Of a stretch of DNA of 64,000 nucleotides, positions 1 through 13,210 are shown one piece after another (position 1 is the first letter of the stretch; each line of letters begins with the position of its first letter). The translations under genes were made by a program, and so were the position numbers. Source of the stretch: Rotaria sp. Silwood1 (lineage: Eukaryota; Rotifera; Eurotatoria; Philodinida; Philodinidae); NCBI GenBank assembly GCA_905250075.1, contig CAJNOP010000031.1, positions 1,705,098-1,769,097 on the forward strand, given 5' to 3'. The notes beneath the pieces were generated by a model. The model saw only the letters and a list, made by a program, of their open reading frames with translations, did not search any database and was not told where the DNA came from.

Positions 1-586
1 ATTTTATATACTTCAAATAAATTCCATTCTTCATATTTGCTATTCTAGATTATTTAAGAAAGTACCTTGATGCGACGAACTTTTTCTATTTGTATTGATA
101 TTCATCTTTCTAATAATAATTATAACAAAGTTACGGACGAGTTTTTCTAATTACTTTATATTAGCATCAGTTTTAGTCAAAACGAATTTTTATGATATTA
201 GTTTTATTACGGAGTTTAAAAAGAAGACTTTCGTTTCTCATTATTCTATGTTCAACTTCAATTATACTTAATAATTTATTAAGAATACTCGTTAACTTAA
301 CTTTTATATAGATCATACTAGTCTGTTAATTTTAGCAGCAATAGTTAGATGTTTAATGTCTTTATAATCTTTTCCGACGGTTTGAATCATTATTATTAGG
401 CGCTCAATTATACCATAATTACTAAATCGCTGTTTTTGGTCATAGTTACGAGTTGGTTACATGGGGCACAGTTAATCAATGCTCATTTTGATTATAACTC
501 AATGATCATTTGTGCCATAGTTACCGATATGGCAACTATGGTACAGACACACATGAATTTCCGTTTCTAGACTCTATCCTTTTAGT
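1..586. other. Gene-free stretch downstream of the COX7A2L-like gene
   Basis: AT-rich sequence without a convincing coding region. The only structure I see is a perfect hairpin at 511-545, with 12-bp arms (one G-T pair) around an 11-nt loop. It lies about 40 nt past the stop codon of the minus-strand gene that ends at 587, so it could sit in that gene's 3' region. Confidence 0.5.
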
Positions 587-1345
587 CTAGGAAATAGAAA
601 AAATATAATATTGATAATTACGTTTAAGACGATCTTTGGCTTTCAAATGATTGTATACAGTCGAGGTTACTTCATAAAGAACATAAGCAACAATAGCACC
701 TTGTGCTGCAAGAAGTAACTTGTCTCTTGGCATCATTACCCAAGTAGGTGTAGTCTTATTACGCTAAATACAAAAATTCAAATGATTGATTACTGTTACT
801 CAAAATATTATAAATAATATGTACTAATGCCAAGAGTTGCAATTGTTGGATACGACGAACACGACTTTCAACATATTGATCAAGTGTTCCTTTGTTACGT
901 TTTACATGTGTAACTGTATCAGTGTCACCTTTAAATGGTGTTCGCCAAAGATTGACACCTTCCCATGGAGCAGCATGTGAATGATGACCATGACCAGCAG
1001 TTGCATGACTAGTAGACGAGGTAGCTACTGTATGAGCTTTTGCCGCCGGAGCCGAGCTAGTAGCACCGCTCTTACTCGTAATAAGACCGACGATTGAACT
1101 TTTAGAACTAGCTACATTACTGTCTGAATGTGATGGGGAGCCACCGGAGTGACGACCTTTCGGTTGTGGAGCAAGGAAAAAATTATTTATTGTTTCTTTA
1201 GTACCAAAACTCTACGACAGACGAAAAGAAAAACACACTAATTTCTTTTTAATTAATGATTTAAATTTCTAACTTGTGGTATATAAGCAGATATTTGATC
1301 CGATGGTGAAAGTGTATTTGTAAATGAATTGTATTTGTGAAACAT
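587..1345 (-). CDS. COX7A2L/COX7A-like mitochondrial respiratory protein
   Basis: Three exons, transcribed as 1274-1345, 825-1211 and 587-763; all junctions are GT-AG and in frame, giving 211 residues. The N-terminus (MFHKYNSFT, then AYIPQ) resembles that of COX7A2L/SCAF1, the COX7A-related factor that links respiratory complexes III and IV in the inner mitochondrial membrane. The C-terminal 45 residues contain PRDK followed by one membrane segment, like the COX7A domain. Between them lies a Ser/Thr/Ala/His-rich low-complexity stretch (about residues 45-105) that makes the protein roughly twice the length of human COX7A2L. A stop codon precedes the ATG in frame, and a pyrimidine-rich AG lies 21 nt upstream, possibly a trans-splice acceptor. 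The assignment rests on the ends only; a different small mitochondrial membrane protein remains possible. Confidence 0.6.
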
Positions 1346-2690
1346 TGTGTTTGACAAGAATTTAATCTAAAATATTCGGCTATCGTTTTCATTGTTGTTT
1401 CTCAAAGAAGAAAAAAAAAAGCATAAACATATTATTTTTTACAAAACTATCTAGGAAATTTCAACTATTGTCGTAATAGTTATGTAAGAAAACTAATGGC
1501 ATATAGTCTGCGTTATTTTTAATTCAAGTACATATTCGAATCAATCAACTGACTCTTATTTCTGGTCACGAAAAATAAGATCTATAGATCGGTATTAATC
1601 TTATGGATAGAGAAGAAAAATTAATTAAAAGTAACTTTAAACTATTGTGATCACATTATGAAGAGCAAAGTAATTTCTTAGACTTTTAATGAGGTCTCAA
1701 TATTAAAAACTCTCATTCTACTCGTAAGCAAAGTTTCATATCACCATTAGGAGTTCTTTTTTTTAATCTCTAATAAAGCATGATCTCATTTTTCTAGCTT
1801 GCAAACGAATCCATTACCTATAAGCAAAATGTAGCTGTCACAAAAAACAAAGAAACAAGACATATCGAATTCCTAACGATCTCGAGAGATTGACAAAAAC
1901 TAACTAATCTTATCAGAAACTAAAAAATTTTTCAACGAGAACACATGTTGAAAAAGTAATCGCAATAGTTAACATAGGTTACATGTCCACTCTGACTTAA
2001 CCCAGATCAAAATTTTTCTTTTAATAGCATTCGTTCAAAAGAACTGTTGTTATTTTTCATGGCATAGAAAAATATAATTATCGAATCTTTCAAGAGAAAG
2101 AATCAAATTTCATTATTTGAAATGCTAATGAACTACAATGAATTCTATATACAATATGTCATGATTTTCTCGAATCTGCATTACCAATAAAAATCAACCT
2201 TTGTAATTTTGAAATTTCTTATCAAATAAAATGAAAATAAAAACACAAACTATGCATTTATAAGTGTTTGTATATTTTCCTCTCTTTCGTAAAATACATA
2301 ATAAAACAGATTTATGACTAATACATATCAATAGAAAAAAAAAGAGATGACAACACATACAAAGAAAAAAAAAATAGGAAATAAAAATGCACAATAGTAA
2401 CGCAATGAACGAAGACAGCAAGAAAAAAGTTGTAGCCCACGATATATACATTGAAGTTGATAATTCATTTTTTTTCTTTTATGACAAAAATAGATATTTT
2501 TAAATTGCACATTGATAATATGATATTTTTTTTTTCTTTTCCTGTTCACCGGTTGCTCTTAGTATGATAAGCAAAAAAGATGGTGTGATTTTTTTTATAG
2601 AGGAAAAAAAAACATTTCAACGACAAACAACAGCAAAAAAAAAAAAAAAGATATATATATATATATTTATAAACAGAATTGCTTAATTTA
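1346..2690. other. Intergenic DNA between LC3 and COX7A2L-like genes
   Basis: AT-rich, many A and T homopolymers and a (TA)n microsatellite near 2650-2670. Short open frames here are low-complexity Phe/Lys runs and are not gene-like. It must contain the promoter of the COX7A2L-like gene, but no TATA box is evident. Confidence 0.4.
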
Positions 2691-3361
<671 letters not shown>

Positions 3362-4434
3362 TTTCGTTTATTTATTAAAATAAATTGTCTTTGTTATTGT
3401 TCGTATTTCAATCTTAAATATTAACAAAAAGACAAAAAACAGCCTGATAGACAGGTTAAAGTCAATGTGTATCTTTTCTAGATAATAAAATGACTCTATG
3501 TAAATAAAAATTTTAATAGAATATGATATTATAATAGCAAAGAAAAAAAAAACATCTTCTCATTCGATTGACTTAAAGTCATCTAGTATAAATTAATCGT
3601 ATGAACGTGTATTTCCGAACAAAAAAAAAACAGATAGTGAACTCGACCATGCATCATATTTTATTGTAGCAATCATGAAAAACTGCTGCCGAATTAATAG
3701 AAAAGAAAACGAGAGAAATGAGAAGAAAAAAGAAAAGGACGAGTCTAAAAGCTAGTCCGTTATTGCTATAGTACTTGCCAATAGAAAAAAAAAACAGAAG
3801 AGGGGGCAGATTTTGTTTCTTTTTGTCGTTCGCCACCCTAACGTTCTTTTATTCTTTACTATATATCAGCATTAGTTAACTATTATTGGCGAGCTGATGC
3901 ATGTGCCCATACGTCCATACTTCAATGCACATGTCCTTGTTTTTATATTTTCTTTTTCCACTTTCTTTCCTTTTCCAATAGCTATAAGATACGGTATTTA
4001 TAAACTTTTTTCTGCTGTCATGATTAATCACTGGCAGTAAAAGTCATATTAACCTATAATTTTCACTTTCTAGTCACAATCTCAACAGAAGAATAAAAAG
4101 AATGAAAATCCTTGTTATCTTTCGTTTCTGTTCCAGGTATAATTGGGTGTGACTTCATTTAAACTTTCTATGAGTAATAAAAAAAAATTAAAAAATAAAA
4201 TGAATAAACAAATATTTGAATATTATTTTCTTTTCTTGTTCTAATAAACAAGAATCATTCTATAATAGAACAAATCCTATTGTACATACGTATATGGAAG
4301 ACAATTTTAGCAAGTTCTTTTTTCCCACATTTTTTCTCATACATACATAATAAATAGAAGACAAATTGTACATATAAAGACGGAGATAAAATGTTTTTAG
4401 TTTACATATTGTTTATTCTAATCGAAATTATTTT
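3362..4434. other. Intergenic DNA between PDCD10 and LC3
   Basis: Low-complexity AT-rich sequence without supported genes. It should hold the LC3 promoter and the PDCD10 3' end; I see no distinctive element. Confidence 0.4.
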
Positions 4435-4480
4435 TCAAGTATAACCAGTTTCGTATGATGAAGTCGGTCGATTATTTCCA

Positions 4481-4511
<31 letters not shown>

Positions 4512-5286
4512 GTCTTATATTATGATGTTGTTGATTGCTATTCGATGAATAACGTGATGATGGAATTAAACGAGATTGATTTTGATGATGAGATAATAAT
4601 GGATATAAGCAGTCATCAAGTGTATCGGTTTCACAATAAAGTTTTATAGTACGTAATAAATAATCTGTTTGAACAAGTAAATGATTTGCTGCTATATAAA
4701 CATCATCACGTTTACTATCTCGAAAATAAGCTTTTAATGTATTACTAAAATTTTTACTATATTTAATAAATTCTTTTTTTTCATTTTCTAATGCTTGTCG
4801 TCCATCAGCTGTTTTAAAATATTGATATGTATTTGATACACTATCAAGTGTTTTTTTAATTGCACTTGCAATTTCTTTAATTGTTTCAAGAAATTCACGT
4901 TTTTCATTAATATCATCAGGAATACGACTTAATATACGTTTGAGATTTTTTGAACGAATATTTAATTCATGAAATTCTTGTTCACTACGTGATGATGATA
5001 TAAAATATGATGATTTATCACAATATTTTTCTAATTTAAGTGTTAATTCATTCATATTTATTGTTGATGATAAAGATGGCATTTCTTTATTTATAAATGA
5101 TTGAAGAAAACTACGAGAAAAACCTGGATATAATTCTTCAAGTTTAAAAAATGTTGTACGTAAATCATTTTGAATATCTTTATATCCAGATTTATCAAGT
5201 TGTTCAATTACAGGATAAATAATATTAGGCAAAATAAGTGCATTTGTTGGAGAAGAAGCTGATGTTCCATCATCAATTGACGTCAT
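4435..5286 (-). CDS. PDCD10: Programmed cell death 10 (CCM3) orthologue
   Basis: Single-exon gene of 283 residues. The core matches PDCD10: an N-terminal helical dimerisation region, then a FAT-homology-like part with ILSRIPDDINEKREFL, TIKEIASAIKKTLD, ALENEKKEFIKYSKNFS and LKAYF in the order seen in human CCM3. The family acts as an adaptor for GCKIII kinases and the STRIPAK phosphatase complex. Human PDCD10 has 212 residues; here about 70 extra C-terminal residues are rich in Ser, Gln, His and Asn and include a run of ten serines encoded by an uninterrupted TCA triplet repeat (about 4481-4510), so length may vary among alleles. It lies 216 bp downstream of MED31 on the same strand, and a pyrimidine-AG acceptor-like site lies only 10 nt before its ATG, so it may be trans-spliced or cotranscribed with MED31. 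Confidence 0.92.
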
Positions 5287-5502
5287 TATTATTTATCTGA
5301 AATAATGAAAATAATATGTACAATAGACAATTCAATGAGAACAAACACTTCTTTTTTTAAATTGATCATATGCATATAATATATATATATTTCTTCAGAA
5401 TAGAATTCCTTTTCAAGAAATTCATTTCGTTAAAGACAAAAAAAAAGAAAAAGAAGTTTTAACTATATTTGAAAAAAATGGAAAATATCTATTTTATAAT
5501 TT

Positions 5503-5970
5503 TTAACGAAGTTGAGTGTTGTTTGCTGTTGTTGATGTTGATATTGCATTTGTGCTATTCTGTGGATTTGTAGTTTCTGTTTCATTATTATTATTATTTG
5601 TTGTTGTTATTCCGGCAGCATTATTTAATAGTTGATTCTTTCGACGTTGAAGTCGTTGCCATGCAAGTAATTGTTGATCTTCTATATATCGACAATATGT
5701 TGCATTAACAAGTTCTTGTCGAAATTGTTCACGTTGTAATAAATCAAGAAAATAAAGTGCTTGAGGATAATGAATATATTTTATATAATTATCTTCTTTA
5801 AAATAAAGTAAATATTTTAAATAATTAATAAATGCTGGATTTTTAAAATAATTTCTTTGAGCCAAAAAATTTAAATATTGAGGATTTGCTAATGTTTGAA
5901 CAAATTCAAGATCAAGTAAAAAACGTTGACGATCATCATTTATTATTGTTTGAATAAGATCATCATTCAT
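5503..5970 (-). CDS. MED31: Mediator complex subunit 31
   Basis: Single exon, 155 residues. The SOH1/MED31 domain covers residues 10-110, with RFLLDLEFVQTLANPQYLNFLAQR closely following the family signature (shown here in part), then NYLKYLLYFKE and FRQELVNA. MED31 sits in the middle module of the Mediator complex and links transcription factors to RNA polymerase II in the nucleus. The last 40 residues are a Asn/Thr-rich low-complexity tail not found in the human protein (131 residues). The ATG used is the first in frame and begins right before the conserved domain. PDCD10 follows at 216 bp on the same strand. Confidence 0.94.
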   Translation of the reverse strand: MNDDLIQTIINDDRQRFLLDLEFVQTLANPQYLNFLAQRNYFKNPAFINYLKYLLYFKEDNYIKYIHYPQALYFLDLLQREQFRQELVNATYCRYIEDQQLLAWQRLQRRKNQLLNNAAGITTTNNNNNETETTNPQNSTNAISTSTTANNTQLR

Positions 5971-8900
5971 TTTTCTTTTTCTTTTTTTTTAATTCAATAA
6001 AACAATTTTGTACACAATCGGATTTCGTTTGTTTGTATCGACCATAAATCAATCTTTATAAACATCATAAAAACCTCTTCGAAAGAAACTTTTCATTGGT
6101 TAATCATTTGACCAATTAAAAAACCATAACCTTGTAGAAATGTATTTCCAATAGGAAAAAACACCGCATCTTTTATTTTTATTGAAGAGAAACCAATATT
6201 TTCTTCTTACGAATATGCAACTTATCAGTAGACTAGTAATTCTCAAAAAAAAAATATTGATAGACAAAAATTTTAACATGTTCATGGTTATGTATTGTTG
6301 AAAATAAAAAGCAATTTTATTACATCTAAAATAAGAAAAAAAAAAAGAGAAATTTCAATGACTGATGTGACAAAAATAAAGGAAAAAAAATATTGTGTAA
6401 TTTCATCTGAACTCAGAATATCTAAACAGGAGGAACAACAATAAACTTTCTAATAATACCACAATAAATAAGCAAAAGACTTTTTTTTTTACTTTACAGA
6501 GTACTATCAAGGCACATTATTTTTTCCAATAAGGTGCAAAAGCAATACTTTTTTAAAATTTTGAGTACCTTGAATACTTTGTTTTTGCTTGAGGTATTTA
6601 ATATGAGAAATAGTAAATTTCAGCGACAACAAAGCTTTTAGGTAAAGTCTTTAGTTTAGTTGAATGTAAAGTAACATCAAAGTGAAAGATTCTACGACAC
6701 AAAACATCATCTACTATCCTTATATGAAAACAACAATTTTTATTTCGAGTGATGAATTTAAAATGTTTTTAAGGCCTAGTATTTGCATTTATCAACGATC
6801 ACACATGTTCATAACCATCAAAACGATCTATTTTTTCAAGTTTTAATTCATACAGTTTTATGGATGAAAAAAGGAAATGATGTAGATTACAAACACAAGA
6901 TACTTGTTTTGTTAGATATGGAAGTCAAGCAGAAAGATAGTACTTGTCGAAGAAACAAATAAAATAAACAAACCAGTTCGTTGCTAGTAATGTTATTCAG
7001 TCATCGAATGTCTATCACTTCTCTCAAGTTATATTAAAAATACACGAATCGATAATGCCTGCTTACAACGAAATATAGCCAGAAAATGGTCGTCATATAC
7101 GATCATTTATGTTCAACTATAATTAACGTATAGGATTATACACATATATGGTCGTAAGATAGCCAGGGCAAAGCTGTAGGAGATGGGGTACATGAATGCA
7201 CGTGGATGCGAAATTTCACGTCATCCATACTCAAAAAACATGAATTTCGAAAATAGATTTATATAAATCGATATCTTTTATCGAAATGATATAAACTGTT
7301 ATCAAGGTTTTAATTTCTCCAGATCTGTTGAAGCTTAAGCTAAGTCACAAGAAAGAAGTAATAGTATGACATAAAGAATTTAACCTTGGAATAAAATAAT
7401 AATAAGAATGATAGCCGTAAGATTCGAACCTACGAAAAATAGTCCCATAAATCGTTGTCATAAACTGCTCGATCATACTGTCCAAACATTATGAATTAAA
7501 GGACATATGTAACTGATATATGGCTCTTTTGTGTTGAATATTGTTTCTCGTGATTAAAAGATCTGGAATGTATCATTTGCTGCGTCGTAGAAGAAAACAA
7601 TAAAAAATACAAATGCGTAATAACGTTATGTTTGATAAACTTTTTCTTATCATCCTGTTGTATTACTCTTGAGAGGTAAAGGTGAGGCAGTATAGAAGGC
7701 TGACTGTATCTGATCGATTACATAGCAATTTGCTTTTTACTAATTGATTCTGACTGACTCAAAATAGCCGAAGAGATTTGTGACACTAGAACAATTCTTA
7801 TCTAGATACATAGCACTGAGACCCGTAAGAGTGGACCATTTTCACAAGAAGTCCGATGTTCGCCTTTGACTATTCAGTCAGTATCAAGTAGGAAATATCT
7901 TCGGTTTTAGTGGCAGACTTGTAGAATCGATTTGACGTCTGGTTTACTTCTGAGTAAAGATTCTTTAAGCATCTTTCCATTTAAGAGATGTGTGAGTACA
8001 ACTATATTCATGTGAGAGAAAAGAAACAATTGATTAATTTCGATATTATTGATCATTCTCTACATCCACAAAATGAATATTCAGTTCAACTAAAACCAAC
8101 AGTTAGTTAGGTTCTTTTTCCAGTTCTTGAACATCTGACCAACGAAAAAGTTTCAAAGTTATTGATTGAGAGAAACAAAACTTCTTGGGGTTAAAGAGGG
8201 TGTTCGGTGAAGATGTAAGTCTTATTTTCACTCATTCACCTACCCAAAGAAACCAGTAACGTGATGTTGGATCGATTCAGATCGACGGCTGAATCAAGAC
8301 AATCCACCCAAAATTAACAATTATGTTCGGTCTTCAAAAACAATTCCTTTATAACTCACGCATTAGAACACAATGATCAATTCGAATAAAATGCACACTT
8401 ATGTCATTCTGAAAATTCTCGGTTATTCATCTTTTAATATCAGTAACATAACGTCGTTACTTCTAGTGAGCTTTCTTCTTTTGTTCGCTTCGTTCTTTTG
8501 TGGGCATGTTTATGTTGCTCTCAACCAGTGCGTTTCAATTCTGGCAAGGAACATTTTCTGTTCTATCAAAATTGAGGATTCGTAAGCATTGATGTAACTG
8601 TCTTATTAGAAAGAATCGTGTTAGTTTTATAACGAAGTAGAAACTAATTGTTTCATGTTAATCTGTGAACGAATAACCATCGATCCTTATTTGAAGCGAT
8701 TAGCTATTTCTTATCGTGAATTATACACTATCTAGCAAGCAGTTTTCTTTAACATAAAATAGAAAATGAAACTAAAATCACATCGGATTATCTACACAGA
8801 CGAAAGACGAACATGACTCATTAATATGAGCTTCGAAAGATACATCTTGGTTTTGAAGAATATTAACTCAGCATCCATATCAATAGATAATATGATTTTA

Positions 8901-11411
8901 TTTTTTCTGTCGACGAGAATTAAAAACTCTTTATATTCTATCAAAACTTATAGACATGAAACTGTTAAGTTATCAATGATCAACAGTCTCTCTTTGCCAA
9001 AACAGCAACAATAACTTTTCTAGAACAGTTATGCTTGTGTGAACATTATCTGTTTTTTTTTGTAAACGATCAATATCCTAATGAACTTTGTGCATTCGAG
9101 TTTTGAAACATTCCGCTTAAATTTTGATAGAGACCTGAGGGAGTGAATATTTTTCTTGAATGCTATACATTATTCTTCTTAACAGTTTGTTTCAATTTCT
9201 GATCGGAATATCGAATTACGAATGTATGCACTCAAAACAAGTAAACAGAAGAATTAATATTGAAAGTATCAGTTACAATTGTTCGTTTCCCGATATTTCA
9301 ACTAGAATCATTCTTATTTTCATCTTTGCCTATCTCCGGTTCAGTGTATTGTGATGACTAATTTTTTTTTATTTGTTTATGTTGTTTTGTAAATGTTTGA
9401 GTTTGATAATCATCTGGTGACCCGATAGTCGTTATTACGTATGTTTTGTTGTTTTTTTTCAATTTGTTCTTAATCGATTGTGAATATTTGCATTGTATCG
9501 TTAATAAATAAGTCCATGGAATTCTAAAAGTTTCTCAGAAGCTTGTAAGGTCACTTCTATTTCCCCGTAAAATTATTTAATTGATTTATTTTGAGACTGC
9601 TAGCTGGACAGTTGTCGAGAATAAAAGTAATCCAAAGAAAAGAGATCTTATGCATTTAAACTTTTTATATCTATTTCATTGTTGCGGAGTATGCAAGTCC
9701 TGTAAATCCTATCTAAATTTTACGTGTTATATTCAAATTTTCTTCAATAATCTGAGTTACATGAATATTAGTACTACATGACACTTGAGATTGAGAAAAA
9801 CACGACTGTTTTGATATGTTAACTTCCAGTTGACTTAGCAACTAAAAGAATTCATGAAGAAAATCTGAAAACTAAAATAACAACAAAATCATTAGAAATT
9901 CAAAAAAGATATTTTCATCAAGACTAGGGAGATTTCCGGAAGAAAAATATGTAATTAGAACATTTTCATTTCCTGTAGATTACACTAGACTGATAATCTA
10001 CCTTACAGAAAACAGTATTTATATCAATGATGATGTTCAATGAAAAAGAAAATATTCACTTGATGAAAGTAAAGATGATCTGATCTTTTCTAAAAACATA
10101 AAAGTGCATCTCTCTCAATCGTCTTCAAATAAATAACATAATAACATTATTGATCAAATCATCACGAGCGGTTTCTTTTTTATTTATTATTTCTTTTTCT
10201 AGATATATCCGTAATACAATGGAATTTAGTAAAGAAGAAAAATAAACTAATTGTAAGGTTGTGAACCAAATAAATGACTAGAAGAGACTCATTACATGGT
10301 ATGAATTTTGATCTAAAAACAGGATGCATTTATTATGAATATCTTTCTCAAATACGAAAACTATTCTATTCCATAGTATCTTCGCTGACTTTTTCATAGT
10401 GATTAATGTCAATAAAATATTTATTTTGTACTTTGTATAGACACTGGTTGTACAACCTTATTCTTCTTTCGAATTGGTATTAAATAAGATTGAATATATT
10501 TTTATCAATTTTCAGAAAAAAGAATCAGATAAAAAAGCATAACTTCATTAATGAATAGTATGTTAAAAAGCAGTTCTATGTGAGAGAAATTGAATCTTAC
10601 ATAAAATACTAAATTATTTATAATGTGAAATATTTCATTAGAATATATATGTAAAATAAAATAAGAAGGTTTCGCTGACTGTTCTTCCATATGTAATCAT
10701 AGCATAAGTTAAATTCTTGTCGATTACGCTCATTGGAACTTGAGGATATTATATCATATCAATTTTTAATTAAAAATAAATTTTGTCTTTGCGCATCAAA
10801 TAATACTAGTATATTGGTTATATTTCTTCAACTTTTTTCATGAGATAAATGTATTGCTTTGTATTATATCCTTGGTTTTTTATTTACAGTATGAAGATTT
10901 TATGATCCGAATAATTTAATTAGATATTTAGACAAAACAAAAATTGATGTGTACAAACAAATACAATTAGTAGACTACTTCTAATTCTCTCACGACTTTG
11001 TTCTGAGATTTAAATGATATTTTTCGATTGCGGATAAAGAATCATTTAAAAATATTCAATAATCAGCATAGATCATTCATTAAAATCAATACAAGATCTA
11101 CTTATGATTTATTCAAGTATTTAATAATCAAGTTCTCAGGTACTTTGAATGCCATTTTATTTAGATCACCGAACTAATCTTGCTTTTGCTACTGCACATA
11201 GATAAGATGCTTAAATAGAAAACATGAAAAACAAGTCAAGATCAAACAAATTATTCCATTTTGTTTCATTTATGAGTAAAAAATTAAGGAATTAACGTTA
11301 TTTGAGGCCTGAAATACTCTATTCCTATCGGTAGACGTTGCATTAAATAGTTTGAATTTTTCATCTTCAATGCATAAGATTTCAATTTATTCTATAAATT
11401 AATTTATTAAA
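5971..11411. other. Long gene-free stretch, 5.4 kb
   Basis: No convincing coding region on either strand; open frames of 60-70 codons near 8373-9781 show no recognisable domain, no neighbouring exons with matching splice sites and ordinary AT-biased composition. A tRNA-like relic lies at 7410-7482. The stretch lies between the MED31 5' end and the foldback element at 11412. Confidence 0.5.
7410..7482 (-). pseudogene. tRNA-like relic
   Basis: On the minus strand a 73-nt stretch has a good T arm (GTAGG-TTCGAAT-CTTAC), a D-stem-like ATCG/CGAT pair and an acceptor with about five of seven pairs, but the anticodon stem does not pair. The length matches a tRNA, so this looks like a decayed tRNA gene or a tRNA-derived repeat rather than a working tRNA. 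Confidence 0.3.
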
Positions 11412-12011
11412 TATTATCGGAATTTTAAAAAAAGACCATCGGGCAAAATGCCTATAACTTTTGAACGAAGATAACAAGAGCCCTGCGATTTTTACCATTG
11501 GAAAGAGGAGACAAGGAGACGCATTTGTCTCCAATATTGCGTAGGACGAAATCATTTAAAAATCAGTCATTTCTAGAAAACATCGAAAAAATGCATGAAA
11601 ACGATCTGTCATTCCGATGAAACTTTGATTCTGACATCTGATCTAGATAGAGGAATTTCAGATGTATAGTTCAAGATATAATTCGAATGATTGTCTTTCC
11701 ACCTCCTAATGTTGAATAAATAAACTTGTCTATTCAATCGCACGAAAACTATGGAATTTTTTTACTTTTTAAGCATATTTTCCTACTTTTCGTCAAAATT
11801 TCATCTGAATGGCAGACCGCTTTTTTATACATTTTTTCGATGTTTTGTAGAAATGACTGATTTTTAAATGATTTCGTCCTATGCAATATTGGAGACAAAT
11901 GCGTCCCCTTGTCTCCTCTTTCCAATGGTGAAAATCGCAGGGCTCTAGTTATCTTCATTCAAAAGTTATAAGCATTTTGCCCGATGGTCTTTTATTAAAA
12001 TTCCGATAATA
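11412..12011. mobile_element. Foldback MITE with about 220-bp inverted repeats and TA ends
   Basis: The left arm (11412-11630) and right arm (11791-12011) are inverted copies of each other, roughly 90% identical by eye, both starting TTATCGGAATTTTAA next to a TA dinucleotide. A 160-bp unrelated spacer separates them. TA ends suggest mobilisation by a Tc1/mariner-type transposase. No transposase is encoded. The open frame in the right arm is a by-product of the repeat. Confidence 0.85.
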
Positions 12012-13210
12012 GTCACTAATAATTTTAGATATTTAAGATCAAATTGATTGAATTTTCATCAATAATATAACCCATATTGAAATTACTTTTCTAATGAGAA
12101 TATTTTTATCATATGTTCATTGATTATTAGATAGAAAGAAACATAAATCATTTTTTCTTATATCAGGATCTATTACAATAACAAAATGTTACTTCTAAGT
12201 CTTATTTCAATGAATCGGTTAATTATTGAAGAAATAGATCAACACTATTATTGAATTATATCAATGATATCAAATAGAGCTTGAAATAGAGTCACTTTTT
12301 TATTGTTCTACCCGGCTCAACTTAAAATGGTACTATTAAAAGTATATTTCTTTAGAAAAAAAACCATTTCTTAATAATGGAACTTCACAATCACTGCAAT
12401 CATTTAGCAGCACATTGCAAAAAGTTTAGTATTATAGTGATCACGAGCTGAATAAGGTTGGACAATTTTAATGGTTGGAAAAACAGTATGAGAAATAAAT
12501 TGAATTACTTATTGAAGCGAAAGACCAAAATGCGTTCACCAAAACTCTAACTTCTTGAAGACTATGATTTGTTAACATAAGCTTTCTTAAGTAAAATATC
12601 CACTAATCCAATTCAAATAGTAATATCGGTCGCTATCTTTTGTTACACTATTAATTTTAGTGGACAGTGAAATACTGTTTGAGTTCAGTAACTTCCTTCC
12701 TCCTTAATGCTGTTCATAATGCACTTGACTTTGTTTATGAATAAGGAATGTCATTGAACCGAATAAATGCTCTGTTTTTATTTATTAGCTAAATGAAACT
12801 TCCGAAACGTTTGCATGAAAAACAAGAAATAAAGTTTGAGCTATTCAATTCGAAAGAAAAATCTTTCTAGATTGGCCCTAGTGACTCGTCTGAAGCGCTG
12901 GTGCCAACTTGTACCCGTTAATGGAATTGATAGAATTGACATAGTTTCACAAAAAATGTATTTATCGATTAAATTGATCGAATTTCTCTTCATATGAATG
13001 ATCTCTTATGATGAAGCATGAAAATATCTTTGCCTACTCATTCTATTATGTTTCTATAAATGTTTTCTTCATATTTACTTATATTCATGCATAAAAACTG
13101 TATAAATTATCTTGTTGCAGTCAATTGAAGCATCAAAATGAAGTTAATATGATGCGATCTCTTTATATTTTGACCTTCTGTGAAATATTTTATTTTAGCA
13201 CAAAAAAATT
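12012..13210. other. Intergenic DNA including copy A of a dispersed repeat
   Basis: Contains copy A (about 12240-12860) of a repeat also found at about 58190-58790. The remainder, up to the 3' end of the GPCR gene, shows nothing recognisable. Confidence 0.45.
12240..12860. repeat. Dispersed repeat copy A (unclassified)
   Basis: Shares collinear blocks in direct orientation with 58190-58790: for example ttaaaa-ggtactattaaaa, gatcacgag-tgaataag, aacttcttgaaga, gcacttgac / gtacttgac and tttattagctgaa / tttattagctaaa followed by acgtttgcat. Both copies are clearly diverged. On the minus strand both give a short shared reading (FIRF followed by IP), so a decayed coding element is possible, but I cannot name the family. 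Confidence 0.55.

Noticed and set aside
8373-9781. Four plus-strand open frames of 62-70 codons in a row
   Set aside because: No shared domain, no matching splice sites linking them, and composition like the surrounding non-coding DNA.
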